Notes under the pieces: model-generated | Database searches by the model: none | The model's input: only the letters and a program-made list of their open reading frames with translations | Told to the model about the DNA's origin: nothing | Assembly (NCBI GenBank): GCA_023014485.1 | Contig: JAJOZX010000195.1 | Location: forward strand, 1,607,501-1,671,500 | DNA: 64,000 nt | DNA from: Bathynomus jamesi | Taxonomy: Eukaryota; Arthropoda; Malacostraca; Isopoda; Cirolanidae | Reading direction: 5' to 3' | Position numbers and translations under genes: made by a program | Shown: positions 10,703 to 21,306 of the stretch, piece after piece | Numbering within the stretch: position 1 is the stretch's first letter | Layout of the letters: each line of letters starts with the position of its first letter

Positions 10703-11030
10703 TGTTAAATTCAGCTCTCTTGTGGCAGCTGAAGATATTAAGCATATGAAAAGGCATTTTTACAAAACGAATTCTTATCATTTAAGAATCTTCCTCAAAC
10801 TATTAGATAATTCTAAGATAAAATTTTATAATAGTTTGACAAACCTAAAATAGAAGCATTTTTTTCCTTTTTACACAAAATTGTGTTAACTTTAGCCCCC
10901 TGGTGGCAGCTGAAAATTTTAAACAAATGAACTCATATTTTGGCAGGCATATTTCGTCCACTAAATGCAACTTTTAATCACTATTAGAACTTCATACTAG
11001 AAAAAAAGTATTTTTCGCTCCACCCTAATT
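10703..11030 (-). repeat. right long terminal inverted repeat
   Basis: Reverse complement of 7551-7880, with scattered substitutions. The two internal subunits are kept. Confidence 0.8.
10714..10906 (-). promoter_or_regulatory. two CTCF-like core motifs in right inverted repeat
   Basis: GCTCTCTTGTGG at 10714-10725 (one mismatch from the partner) and GCCCCCTGGTGG at 10895-10906 are the mirror images of the left pair. They read toward the left pair, a convergent arrangement. Function is unproven. Confidence 0.35.
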
Positions 11031-11104
11031 GTACATATTGGACATATAGTGCGTGTGCTCGCACGCAATACCGCTTACCCTGTAGACGTACCCACCGCAC
11101 GCCA

Positions 11105-11107
<3 letters not shown>

Positions 11108-11164
<57 letters not shown>
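11108..11164. repeat. (TA)n microsatellite, 28 units
   Basis: A long pure TA array directly follows the hAT-like right terminus. Confidence 0.95.
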
Positions 11165-11167
<3 letters not shown>

Positions 11168-11444
11168 GACGACCGATTCTACGCGAGAATATGTTCCTGG
11201 AGATTCCGCATAGAATTTTAACACTATTGTTTGAAAAAAATAGGGATCAAGTAAAGATAACCCCTCCCAGGTCACACTAGTAAAGCAAATCCCTCCCAAA
11301 AATAACCAAGTAAAGATAATCCCTCCCAGAAAGTAAAGTAAAGTGAAGCAGTCTGACATAAGGCTAAAAATTAAGAGAATCTTTTTTTAAAAAATGATTT
11401 ACTGTATTTGAAAACAAAATTTATTAAAATTCATTTATTACAAT

Positions 11445-11647
11445 GGATCAAGTAAAGATAAGCACCCCCAACCTTTTTTAGTTAGCTTTATAAGGCTAAC
11501 TAACGAAAATATCACGACTTAACCTAACCAATCGTTAGGTCAACTGTACGCCCTTGACGATTGGTTAGGTTAGGTCGTGATATTTTCGTTAGTTAGCCTT
11601 ATAAAGCTAACTAAAAAAGGTTGGGGGTGCTTAACTTTACTTGATCC
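11445..11647. mobile_element. Merlin-type MITE, copy B
   Basis: A 203-bp fold-back element is bounded by GGATCAAGTAAAGATAAG and CTTTACTTGATCC. The arms contain the AGTTAGCTTTATAAGG and CCTAACCTAACC blocks also found in copies A and C, around the GGTCAACTGTACGCCC loop. The termini match those of the surrounding Merlin-like remnant, so the two probably shared a transposase. No clear target duplication. Confidence 0.75.
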
Positions 11648-11654
11648 AAAGACT

Positions 11655-11870
11655 TTAATTAAAGCGGTATTGGCTGGCAAGTGTGTCGCAAAAATCATTG
11701 AAAACATTGTATTTGTGTCGTTCAAGCCACAAAAATTCTTGTAGGTACGAGTTCAGGAACGCTTGCTTACATCCAATCATCCGTTTAATTCTTAGTTTGT
11801 GCTTATTCCAGTAGCTTTCGACCGCCTGCGTATGCACTCCAGTAACTCTATCTACAACTTTACTATCTAC
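11655..11870 (-). pseudogene. Merlin/IS1595-type transposase C-terminus
   Basis: The decoded segment includes GVHTQAVESYWNK and LNSYLQEFLWLERH, the pattern seen at the C-terminus of ISXO2/IS1595-like and Merlin transposases (HTN-IE-W and YL-EF-WR). About 65 residues survive. The upstream part of the frame runs into repeated terminal sequence rather than protein, so the catalytic core has been lost. This supports the Merlin call for the enclosing element. Confidence 0.65.
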
Positions 11871-12185
11871 AACTTTACCAAGTAAAGATGATCCCTCCCA
11901 AAAAATGATCAAGTAAAGATAGTCCCTCCTTTTTCTGTTGGGAGGGATTATCTTTACTTGATCCAAAAAGAGGTACATTTCAAGACGATGAAATTTGTAC
12001 ATAAAACAAAAATTAAATAACTAAATAAAAAAAATCCAAATTCCTTCCTTTGATCGCAAGTTTTGTACAGTTAAATAAAAATAATGAAAACGAGAGATGA
12101 TAACAAAGAAGAAGGATGACAACGAACCTTCATTAAACTAAAATGAACTGAAGAAGTCAGTGATTTTCTATTGGCGAGACCGAGA

Positions 12186-12377
12186 CTAGATGTCTTTCAA
12201 ATGAACTTCACGAGCTTTTTTTGCGTGATAACCGTTCGAAACTGGGACCACTGTCAGCAGTTTCAAAGGCTTCATGAACTCTACAAATTCCTTTATTACT
12301 GACAAAAACATCTCAGCGGGAGGAGTTGCTACGTCGTCGTCGTCATGTACCTCGGCTTCGTCGGCAGCTTCAGGCAT
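12186..12377 (-). CDS. short hypothetical ORF or exon, unrecognised
   Basis: A 63-codon frame begins with an acidic stretch (EAADEAEVHDDDD) and continues PAEMFLSVIKEFVEF. Base composition is less AT-rich than its surroundings, and upstream on the same strand, near 12421-12430, an inverted CCAAT-type motif (AGCCAATCAC) occurs. I recognise no family. It may be a first exon of a decayed transposon gene, or chance. Confidence 0.25.
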   Translation of the reverse strand: MPEAADEAEVHDDDDVATPPAEMFLSVIKEFVEFMKPLKLLTVVPVSNGYHAKKAREVHLKDI

Positions 12378-12887
12378 CTGAAGGACTTTTTCAGGGGTCT
12401 CGCCGCGTCCCTAACTCGCGCTGTGATTGGCTGGCATCATTGGATGATGCTATCAAACACTCCGTATGCCTTATCTGTGTTTTCATAGGCTAGCTGTATC
12501 AAAACTACATTCTCATTGGTTGCGCTATAAGGAGGTTGAGTCTCCGTACTATATGCCCAACTGCGTAGATTTGAAATTTTACCGTTTAGAATATTTTAAT
12601 GGTTTCCATTCTTTCCCGTGTAGAACTGAACCACTGAACCGCGTAAAATAATTGTGCTTAGAAATGATTGTCTAATATTCAGTATATGTATCTATATATA
12701 TATTTATTTAAGCACGTGCATCATTATTCAGCGTGTATAAACACAAAAATATATATGCACAGTTGTTACAAAAATTTGGTCCTACGTTAGTTTTAAAATG
12801 TGACCTGTCAAGCATATTCAGCCTTGTGTGGAAGTAAAAGTTGCTCTCAGGATATATTAAAGAATTTGTGGTATAATTTGGTTACTT

Positions 12888-12929
<42 letters not shown>

Positions 12930-13490
12930 CACTACGTATAACATTTATTACACCGTAGAAAAGGAATAGTTATAAGCGCATAAAATAGTTTTTAGTATTC
13001 TGTGAGAAACCTAAATTTACTATTTTTTTCTGCACAAGGGCTGATTATGATTGACAGGCCACATTTTAAAAATAACGCTGGACCAATTTGTTTGTAATGA
13101 CTTTACAGAAAGGTTAATTGTAAATTAAATATTGATGTTTTACTCTCATATCGGAAAGAAATGCTTAAATAAATTAATAATTGAAAGAGAGCAAATAGGT
13201 TAAATGGGAGATAAATGCAATTATTGTATAATCATATAATCATACTCAAGCCCATGGGCGCAAATCACTATGGGACGGGGGGGGGGAGTGCAATACCCGG
13301 TACATGCACTCCCGACTTTTTGAAGGCTGGGGACAAAGTATCAATTGTACCTCCCACTATTTGGGAACTATGATATTAGGAACTCTTAGTAGAGTAACGG
13401 GATTCTAAAGTAATAGGAGGAATTATAATATATGAATAAATATTATTATTCATTATTATTTTATTATATATATTATTATATTATATTATT
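12378..13490. other. no gene seen; contains (AAT)n
   Basis: Non-coding sequence. An (AAT)n microsatellite of about 13 units occupies 12889-12929, and a G-run lies near 13280. The final 100 bp are TAT-rich and probably form the 3' tail of the LINE on the minus strand. Confidence 0.6.
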
Positions 13491-13534
13491 ATAACCTTCT
13501 TAACTTTGTTTGGGTTCCGTGCGTCGGTCTTTCT

Positions 13535-14941
13535 TCACACGAAGGTCAAGCTGATGGCCCCACCTCTAGTTCTGGCTTGGTGGAGGAGCGAGTCGCTCTC
13601 TTGCGCTCTCCACCGTACATAGCCAGGTACATCCGGCTCATCTGCTACCGTCCTCAGCCAGGCATCTCGTCTTCTCTTGAAGACTTCAACTTTGACCCCT
13701 GTAATGTTTCTAAGGTCCTTTGGAAGCTGGTTGAAAATTCTTGAACCCCTGACAACCAAGCTATTTTCCTTCAGAGTTGAGGAGGTCCCTTGTGGGGCCT
13801 TTAATTTGGGAACACTACACATTCTGCCTTTCCTATTTTCCAGCGTTGTCTGGATGGTAATTGGGTTTAGTTTGAGGTTTGGTACCAGTTTTTCGATCAT
13901 TTTCCATATGTAGATTATGGTATACCTCTTTCTTCTTCTTTCCAGGGAGGACAGATTTAGTTTACGTAATCTTTTCCAGTAGTTGAGTTCTTTACAGCCA
14001 TCAATCTTGGCTGTGAAATCTCTCTGCGTTTCTTCTAGTTTATTAAATTCTTCCTTTTTATATAGGGACGTCAAAACTGAGCAGTATTCAAGTTTTGGTA
14101 TGATCAGTGTTCTCAGCAGGGGAATCATTGCTGTCTTGTCCCTCTTTTCAAACGTTCTTAGTACCTGTCCCGCGACTCTTTTTGCCTTGTTTATTGCTAT
14201 CTGATTTTGTGTCTCGAATTTGGCATCATCGGTCATTATTACTCCCAAGTCGACCGCTTTCGTGCTTCTCTGAATTTCTTTTCTATCTGGAGCATAATAT
14301 GCAGTGTTTTTAAGTTCCTCATTTCTACCATATCTCAAGAGCTGAAATTTCACGGTGATGAATGTTATATTGCTGTCTTCTGACCATTTGCATATTTTGT
14401 TTGTGTTCCTCTGCAAGGCCTCTACTTCGTTCGCATCGCTGATTTCTCTGCTGATCTTTGTATCGTCCGCAAATGATGTTCCTATACTGTTGCTGTTTAC
14501 TCCATTGTCCATGTCTGTTAACATGATAATGAACAGGAGTATGGCCAGCACTCTACCTTGTAGTACTGAGCTGCGTACTTCTGATTCTGATGAAGATACA
14601 CCTTGAATTCTGACCACCTCTAGTCGTTTTCTGAGGAAGTTGTAGATCCATTTTCCCGCGTTGCCTGTTATTCCCATATGTTTCATTTTATGTGCTATTA
14701 TACCATGATCGCATTTGTCGAAAGCTTTAGCAAAATCTGTGTATATGACATTATAATTTTCATTGCCTTCAAGTGCATCTAGGACATTGTTATAATGTTC
14801 TATAAGTTGTGATAGGCATGATCTTCCTGATCGAAATCCGTGTTGTTTTTCGTTGAATATTTCCAATGTCTCCAAGAAGTCATAGATGTTCTCTTTAACT
14901 ATTCTTTCAAATATTTTGGTGAGGTGGGACGTCAAGGACAC
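13535..14941 (-). pseudogene. LINE A reverse transcriptase domain
   Basis: 468 codons are open. Visible RT motifs: HGFRSGRSC, YTDFAKAFDKCDH (catalytic D), FADDTKI with both catalytic aspartates, and a C-terminal FNQLPKDLRN tail typical of CR1-like elements. The usual PQGSVLGP box is altered to LQGRVLAI, so activity is doubtful even though the frame is open. The enzyme would copy element RNA at nicked target DNA. The upstream RT fingers (14942-15320) are present only in shifted frames. Confidence 0.85.
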
Positions 14942-15320
14942 TGGGCTATAGTTCTTTGCTTGAGATCTATCCTCGCCTTGAGATAGGGACGATGTTTGCT
15001 CTTTTCAAGATGATCTTCTTTATATCTAATTTAAGGGGGCAACTATTTCATTTTTACAGTTTTTAATTAATAGTGCGTTCCATTTGTCCGGAGCTGCAGC
15101 TGAATGTGATTTCATTTGTCCTATAACTCTCGCTACATCTTCTGGGGTAAAATCAAAGTCTGTTATACATTCTCCTTGCAATTTCTCTTTGAAGAATGCA
15201 TCCTCGAGTATGTCAGGTATCGCTTTATCACTTTTTGGGGTACTGAAGACCGATTCATACTAGGCTCTCATGTTTCAGATATTTCTTTTAGATCGTCTGT
15301 TAGTTCATTATTTCCTTTCC

Positions 15321-16576
15321 TTAAGGGCCCAATAGTAGCGTGCGTTTTTGTTTTCCTTTGCGCATGCTGTATAAGTATTTTGGATTTCCCTTTATTGCTT
15401 CTACCGCCTTTTCCTCTTCCCTCTCTGTATGGCCCTTTATCAGAGTTTGTATTTCCCAATCGATTCTCTCCAGTTTTTCTTGGATTACTTTCCTGCCATT
15501 GTTGTCTCCGCAATTAGCTAACTTCGTCGCTACTCTCTTTCTTTTGCGGAATATTCTTCTCTTTTGCCTTTCTAGCCAATTTCTTTTTCCTTTTGACTGT
15601 GATTTCGGAGCATATTTTTCCAAAATTCTCAGAGTATTTTCTTCCAAGGTTGTTAGCATTTCCTCAGTTGTTTTATTCTCGAAAACTGTTCTCCACTCTA
15701 TTTGTGCCATGTGTGATCTGATTTCTTCCCAATTTATGGTTTTGGGGTTTAAGTTAAAAGCCCCAAATTTGCTTCTTCCTTCCGTATGTGTATTGTCTTT
15801 TAAAGTTATCGCCATATTTGTCGATAACTCGATTATAGTGTGGTCTGAGATAATAGTTGGAGTTATTTTTATATCCGCAATCAAGTTCGTGCTATTTGTG
15901 AATACCAGATGTAGGCAGTTATTTTTCCTGGTATTTTCTGTTATCTCCTGTGTCAGCAGAAACTCGTTTGTGACAGCCATCAGCATTTTTGCTTGCTCCT
16001 GGTCCTCTCTTGTGCCCCCATTATCTTGCTGTATAAATATATTTCTACCCACCTTTTTGTATTTTATAAATGGGAAATTAAAATCGCCATAGAGTATTAT
16101 ATTAGGGGATGGAGAGTTTACGGACTTTATTAGGGTTCTGATATCATCAATGGCATCCGAAAATTTTTCATATGCCTCTCACGTATATAAATAGCACAGC
16201 CACCTTTACATCTCGTTGTTCTATCCGCTCTTAGTAAGTTGAATCCATCGATATGCACTTCTTTCTTATCGATACAGTGTTCGCAGTTATCGCAGTTTCC
16301 TTGGCATTCTTTAAGATGTGTTTCTGTGAGGCATGCGATGTCCGTCCTTGTTTCGTCCATAAAACCTTTCAGGTACGAAACTTTGTTTAGTGAATTGTTC
16401 GGTTTTATTCCTTGAATATTTGCCAGGACAATGTTTATGTTCTTTGTTTTGCATTGCCCCTTGTTAGAAAATCTAGAAGAGGAAGAGCCATTGTTGCCCC
16501 AGGGCGATATGATGACTAAGCTGATTGATGCAGCATTGCTTGTATATATTAAGTTAAGGTGTGTATATATATTCAT
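15321..16576 (-). pseudogene. LINE A endonuclease and linker
   Basis: An AP-like endonuclease in two frames. The N-terminal part (16130-16576) contains NIVLANIQGIKP and DIACLTETHL with the catalytic glutamate, then KGGCAIYI. The C-terminal part (15321-16130) contains GDFNFPF near 16075 and ISDHTIIEL with the catalytic SDH. Between IYIRE and IRTLIKS a segment has been deleted around 16130-16180. A basic linker leads to the RT. The domain would nick the insertion target. Confidence 0.8.
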
Positions 16577-17329
16577 CTCATAATTGTAAGGTTAGTGAAA
16601 AATTCACTTAATTTAGAGCTAGCATTTTGGGGCTCTTGTGGCATCATTGTTTGGGCACTCTTGTGGCATCATTTTTTTGGGGCACTGCGCATCCTTCCTA
16701 CTCGTTTGTTGAATGCGGCACTTACAGGGTGTGGTCTTATAGAGAGCTCTCTTGCAATTCAGTTTGGTTGTTTAGATACAAGATTGTTGCATCGTGCAAT
16801 GGTGCAGGTTGTGTTGTTGTTGCAAGGTTTAGAAAGACCATAAATAGTGCCCCTTTTATTTTTTATCTTAATTTTATGCAACTGAGGCCTAAGGTAGGCC
16901 CACTTCGAGTCAGCAACCCTGAGGTAGGACCTAATAGGACCTCCAAGTCCGTAAGTTTTTAGTCTAGCTTAACTTGGGCTGTAGGTTAAACTGGCCCTTC
17001 AGAGCTTGGCCGTTCACGCTCAGCTGGGATTCTGAACCCAATAAAATAAATTATAATACCCCTTGTGCATTTTAAGTTCGTTCTCCTTTGATATCGAGTG
17101 TTTTGTAGCCTTGTGGTCCTCCGAGATGGATCCGTTTTCACCTACCTGTTCTGGTAGCTTCTTGCCATTTAGCGGTCTGGCTCGAGGGTTCCCAGCTGTG
17201 TCAGCCGCATGTGCTGTATAAGACTTAGCAGCCGTATTGTGTCCGACATGTTGAAAAATTTTTGTGTGCTGTGCGTGTTTTGTTTGCTATTTGGGTACAT
17301 ATTTTTTTTCTCACATTCCTTCTGTTGTC
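16577..17329. other. LINE A inter-ORF region, no gene seen
   Basis: Between ORF1 and the endonuclease. A direct repeat GGGCACTCTTGTGGCATCAT-like occurs twice at 16627-16680. No coding motif is visible in either strand. Confidence 0.5.
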
Positions 17330-18098
17330 ACTTGAAACTTGTCCTTTGTCTGTTGAACTTGTCGGGAGATGATGGTAATAGCATTTTCTCCCGTACTGGC
17401 AGGTTCCATATGTCGTGTAGGTCTTGCAAATGTCCGGATGATAGAATTTGCATTTTCCACGAAATTTGCAGTAACCATTATTGACAGAAGTAGTTGCACA
17501 TCGGAGGGTGTTCGTAAATACATTCTCCTCCCTTATATCTGCATATTCCTTTCACATAGTATTTACATATATTTTCTTCCCCATATTTGCTTGGGGCCTT
17601 TGTTTTTGGTGGTTTCAGTATGGTTTCTTTATTGTCTACTTGTTTTTTCCTATTGCTGCTAATGTCCTTTGTTTGTAAACTTTGGATTTGGTTTTGTGCA
17701 TCTGTTTCCTCTGTTGGTGCTTCTTTCATTTCTATTATTTCTACTTTTGCTGTTTTCTTTTCCTGTTCGTTTTTCGCAGTTTCCTTTCGTACTATCTTCG
17801 TTCCTTCTATTTCTTTTCTCCGTTCACTATTCATAAGCTCCTCTTTTACCTTTTCCTTATAGTCTCGTTCTGCTTTAAAAACTGTAAACGAGTTTATTTC
17901 GATTATGCAGCTTTTGCAGAAGAACTTGATTCCGTTCACTTGTCTAGCGCCCGTTATAAGAGAGATTTCTTCGTCGCTCCATTTCAGGCATTGAAATTCG
18001 ACTAAGGTCTGGCAAAGATTGCAGCGAATTGACTTTGGTTCATCTCTTTCTTTTTTACAGTATCCATAGGGTTGTATGAATTGATTTACCATTGCCAT
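17330..18098 (-). pseudogene. LINE A ORF1: PHD-like and CCCH zinc-finger protein
   Basis: The frame opens with a methionine at 18098. Residues 13-65 hold a cysteine pattern (YCKK, CNLCQ, FFCKSC) like a PHD or related finger, with F in place of the usual H before the last pair. A long charged, coiled-coil-like region rich in K and E follows. The C-terminus carries CKYYVKGICRYKGGECIYEH, a CCCH finger. After a frameshift near 17480 a second finger follows (NGYCKFRGKCKFYHPDIC). ORF1 proteins bind element RNA and form particles; tandem CCCH fingers would suit that. Confidence 0.7.
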
Positions 18099-18120
18099 GT
18101 TTCTAATGGTATGTAAATGA

Positions 18121-18564
18121 TTGTGCTCGAAATATTAACTCAAAATGGTAATTTATTAAGTGAGGGATTTGACTCGACTTTAGAAACGAAGGAGGGAAAG
18201 TTTTTCCGTTATTCCGTGGGGTGGGGATGGGGGATGTGGCACGCTGTAGGTTCTCACTGATTGGTGCCATGGAGTGTACTGCGGGGGATAACTAAGGGAT
18301 ATTGCCTTTCGATGGGCAGTTAGATTTCCTCCGAGAGAAAACACTCGGAATAGATTGTATAGATTAAGTTGCTTTAATCTTATTTGCTTTATTTCAACAA
18401 ACGCCGCTATTTCACCGCTTAAATATGCCTACGACTGTGTTCACTGAATATTCACTCAAAAATTGGCACTACTTAAAAAGGATTAACTGCAGGATTTTTA
18501 TTGTAATTTCACTTTTATTCGGACTTTCCAACGAAACACGTGTAACCGTCACACTGGGCAGGAA
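18121..18564. other. probable LINE A 5' UTR and flank
   Basis: No coding motif. The sequence just upstream of ORF1 on the minus strand may be the element's internal-promoter region, but I cannot identify promoter boxes or the exact 5' end. Confidence 0.4.
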
Positions 18565-18672
18565 AATATATATTATATTATATTATCTTATATTATAATA
18601 TTATATTATATTATCTTATATTATAATATTATATTATATTATTATATTATATTGTTATTATATTATATTATT
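18565..18672. repeat. TATTA-rich minisatellite
   Basis: A unit of about 35 bp containing TATCTTATATTATAATATTA is repeated two to three times within ATATT-rich sequence. Confidence 0.8.
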
Positions 18673-19141
18673 TTTTTTACGATATTTTAAATACATGTAT
18701 TAAAAATCCATTAATTTTTATATCCAAATGTACTCCACTACCCGTCACTTTCTTATAGCGATTTACGCCCATGCATTCAAGCCTTTTGAGTGTAGTTCTA
18801 ACTTTGTCTGCCAATTAGCAAATTATTACATGGAATCTAATTAGTTCCCCCTTGCCTTCTCAACCATCAACTAAAAGCGCTCTCTTATATCTATCAGACA
18901 TTGAGCATCTAATACAACAACATAAGGAGGTATTCAGAATATGTCAAAATAATTTAATTACTCGAGATATGAACGGAAAATGGGTTCAACAAGCATTTAT
19001 TAGAGTTGGAGCAATGGGAAGATAATTGCTGCCTAAATGGCAACACTGAACTGACTTCAAAACTTCAAGACAATAATAATTCACTGGCCAACAAGTATTT
19101 TTCATCAGATATACTTATGGGTGGGCTAGATAGATGTTGGG

Positions 19142-19208
19142 ACGCTGATTCCAAATCTGTTTTCGGTTTCCCTGCAGCACGTCTAGTTTTCGAGATGAGA
19201 CCGATCAT
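19142..19208 (+). repeat. left arm of long-range inverted repeat
   Basis: ACGCTGATTCCAAATCTG and the next ~45 bp recur in reverse complement at 32295-32360, 13 kb away. The pair brackets the transposon-like gene at 20170-32273 and may be the subterminal repeats of that element. Confidence 0.6.
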
Positions 19209-19243
19209 AATATACAGTATATAATAAATATTTTATATATATA

Positions 19244-19813
19244 CCCGGTGTCCGAGAATTATCTGTACAATTTTTGGCTGTTATTAAAAGTCAACCATGA
19301 AGTGTAGAAATTCCAGTTTTGTCCCATTTTACAGAGAAACTCATTCAGTTTTTGCTGATAACAAGTTTTGATAAGTTTTTTATTTTTTGTACGCGGGTGA
19401 CAGACATTGATGATTTAAAATCAAGAATCACAGCTGCTATTGAGCGAATTGATGTGGATATGCTGCAGCGTACATGGCAACATTTGGATTATCGATTGGA
19501 TGTTTTGCGAATCACTGATGGTGCACATATCGAATGTTTGTAACAACGTTAGTTTAATAAAAGAAACTTTTGAAAATACAGATTCTAAATAATCTTGTTT
19601 AAGAATTTTACGTGTGTTATCAAGAATTTTATTAAAAGATGAAATTGTACAGATAATTTTCGGACACACTGGAATTTCTAAAAAACTTGTCAAAACTTGG
19701 TATCAGAAAAACTTAATGAGATTCTCTGTAAAATGGGACAACACTGGAATTTCTACACTTCATGGTTGACTTTTAATAACAGCCAAAAATTGTACAGATA
19801 ATTCTCGGACACC

Positions 19814-19816
<3 letters not shown>
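19244..19816 (+). mobile_element. mariner-like MITE with ~150-bp inverted repeats
   Basis: The ends are GGTGTCCGAGAATTATCTG at 19247 and its mirror ending at 19816 (CACCCTG), in TA-rich flanks. The outer ~150 bp on each side are inverted copies (about 19244-19390 and 19675-19816). A further internal copy of the terminal motif near 19643-19668 shows rearrangement. A remnant of transposase C-terminus lies at 19400-19543 (DIDDLKSRITAAIERI and LDVLRITDGAHIE), placing it in the mariner superfamily. Non-autonomous. Confidence 0.8.

Positions 19817-19817
<1 letters not shown>

Positions 19818-19858
<41 letters not shown>
19818..19858. repeat. (TA)n microsatellite
   Basis: About 20 TA units follow the right end of the MITE. 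Confidence 0.9.
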
Positions 19859-19860
<2 letters not shown>

Positions 19861-20169
19861 GCTATATATACAATACATAATATGCGTCCTTTATGCATGT
19901 AACGGAGTATTTTGTCGTTGCAGCTTAGGTGTAGGATTTTGCTTTAACGTTTCTGTACCCTCATGTATGGCATTTCGTCATTTCAACTTAGGCTTTCCAC
20001 AGGTTGTCTTGTGGTATTTTCGGTGGGAGCAGTTGCTGGCCACAAATTTGCAAACGTTGCACATGTACACCCTTTTATTCTTTGGCGTAACAGTCACATG
20101 TCTAGTTGTGTGTTGTGTTTTGTTTTGTTTTGTGTCGCCCACTTACACATTTTATTTTTCTAGGTGATT

Positions 20170-20535
20170 TACATCAACCCACTCATCGATCATCATACCT
20201 CGAAAGTGTAAAAGTCACCCCGACAATTTCTGTTACGTGTGCGGCTCGTTCGCGACTAACTCACAACGACGCACAATCACGATGGATCTTCGGAAAACTT
20301 ATCGGTTATACTTCGGCTGTCCACTAGGCGACCAAGATAATGCGTGGGCGCCACATGTTATCTGTACCGCTTGTTCGAATGGATTACGTGACTGGTTGAA
20401 CCAAAGGAAAAAGTCGATGCCGTTCGTTATACCCATGATATGGAGGGAGCTCAGAGACCATCATGGCGATTGTTACTTTTGCAATGTTAACATAACTGGA
20501 TTCTCCGTGAAGAACAAGCATAACATCGTTTATCC
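20170..20535 (+). pseudogene. transposon-like Cys-rich protein, 5' part, split by gypsy insertion
   Basis: Codons at about 20220-20535 contain CYVCGSF, HVICTACSNGLRDW and CYFCNVNITGF, three cysteine pairs that look zinc-binding, in a context I associate with a protein family repeated in arthropod genomes. The frame stops where the gypsy LTR begins, and resumes in the same codon at 30887. The ATCC duplicated at the insertion lies inside a tyrosine-proline codon pair. It is a multi-copy transposon-like gene, not a host gene; its superfamily is not known to me. Confidence 0.55.
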
Positions 20536-21195
20536 TGTTACCGTGACCAGGATTTCACAAACAATTATATATGTCCCCTTTACAGCGCGAGGCCGTCCCA
20601 GCCAGGAACAGTAAAACATTAAATTACAAAACTATATATTAATAAATACAAAGCAAATCAGGCTGCCTACACAAGTTATCATTACCCTAACCTAAACTTA
20701 AACTTAACTTAACCTAAATGTAAACTTAACGTAAGCTTAACCTAAACTTAACTTAAACTTAACTTAACCTAAACGTAAACTTAACGTAAGCTTAACCTAA
20801 ACTTAAACCTACAATATTAAATATTTAAATAACTGGCACTTGTAAAAATAGGGGTCTATTTAGAGAGCTTGCAAGAAGTTGCGAAGTCTGGCTCCCAACT
20901 CCGTCTCCTCTTTTGCAGAGGACAATTCTTAGATTACTGGTGTTACAGTATGCTGTATCTCCAACCAAATCTAATACAAAAATTCCTTTACAGGGAAACC
21001 TTCGATAATACTTGTTTCTTATTTTAAATTTTACACGCTTTAATCACCAAAATTTCCAGTTCAAGACCAGCTGTCCGCTTTCAAGCAACCAAAATTCAAA
21101 AGTCCAAGCACGCACGAAATTCAGCCACGTATCACATACCATACAACCAACAACCCAACGGATCATCCAAAAATCACAACATGCACCCTATTACA
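20536..21195 (-). repeat. 3' LTR of gypsy element
   Basis: 660 bp, TG...CA ends, containing a tandem tract of CTAAACTTAA-type units at 20690-20813 whose copy number differs from the other LTR. Confidence 0.9.
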
Positions 21196-21207
21196 CCTCC
21201 CCACCCT
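21196..21207 (-). other. polypurine tract
   Basis: On the minus strand AGGGTGGGGAGG directly precedes the 3' LTR start TGTAATAG, the expected place for plus-strand priming. Confidence 0.75.
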
Positions 21208-21246
21208 AAGAATGAAATAAAATTTCATTCTAACCATACATTCTGT

Positions 21247-21248
<2 letters not shown>

Positions 21249-21289
<41 letters not shown>

Positions 21290-21306
21290 ATGAGAGAGAG
21301 AGAGAG
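21249..21306. repeat. (CA)n and (GA)n microsatellites
   Basis: About 18 CA units (21249-21286) followed by GA units, inside the 3' part of the gypsy element. Confidence 0.95.

Larger units (their letters stand above)
7551..11030 (-). mobile_element. TAGGG-terminus DNA transposon, member 2, long inverted repeats
   Basis: A 3.5-kb element has inverted repeats of about 330 bp (7551-7880 and 10703-11030), beginning AATTTAGGGTGGAGCG. It encodes a two-block protein on the minus strand. The inverted similarity continues a few bases outward (ATGTAC on both sides), so the exact boundary is uncertain. A solitary copy of a related terminus occurs at 57013. It lies entirely within the hAT-like MITE at 7386-11107. 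Confidence 0.75.
7386..11107. mobile_element. hAT-like MITE split by a nested transposon
   Basis: The termini are inverted: CAGTGGCGTGC at 7386 and its reverse complement at 11097-11107. Inside these lie GGGTAAGC motifs (7403 and near 11068) in inverted order. The two outer pieces total only about 240 bp (7386-7550 and 11031-11107), so this was a small non-coding element before the 3.5-kb element inserted into it. CAGTGGCG termini are characteristic of hAT. The 8-bp duplication cannot be read because both flanks are TA repeats. Confidence 0.65.
11244..11964 (-). mobile_element. Merlin-like transposon remnant
   Basis: The ends are inverted: GGATCAAGTAAAGATAAC at 11244 and its mirror ending CTTTACTTGATCC at 11964. 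Flanking octamers are AAAAATAG and AAAAAGAG (7 of 8 match), fitting an 8-bp duplication. The motif AGTAAAGATAATCCCTCCC is repeated near both ends (11250, 11311, 11881, 11911), so the termini are subrepeated. A short transposase C-terminus is encoded on the minus strand. A MITE with the same terminal motif (11445-11647) sits inside. Confidence 0.65.
13500..18120 (-). mobile_element. CR1-like LINE, near full length (LINE A copy 1)
   Basis: This is a non-LTR retrotransposon on the minus strand. From its 5' side it shows ORF1 with zinc fingers (18098-17330), a spacer (17330-16577), an AP-type endonuclease (16576 to about 15700) and a reverse transcriptase (to 13535). The 3' end runs into TAT-rich sequence at 13430-13500, like a microsatellite-type tail. 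Several frameshifts and at least one internal deletion (near 16130) make it inactive. A 5'-truncated second copy lies at 46665-49003. Confidence 0.8.

Noticed and set aside
13677..14606. Plus-strand open frames opposite the LINE A RT
   Set aside because: Shadows of the minus-strand RT frame with no motifs of their own.
21249..21306. CRISPR-like regular repeats
   Set aside because: Simple CA and GA microsatellites; eukaryotic context.
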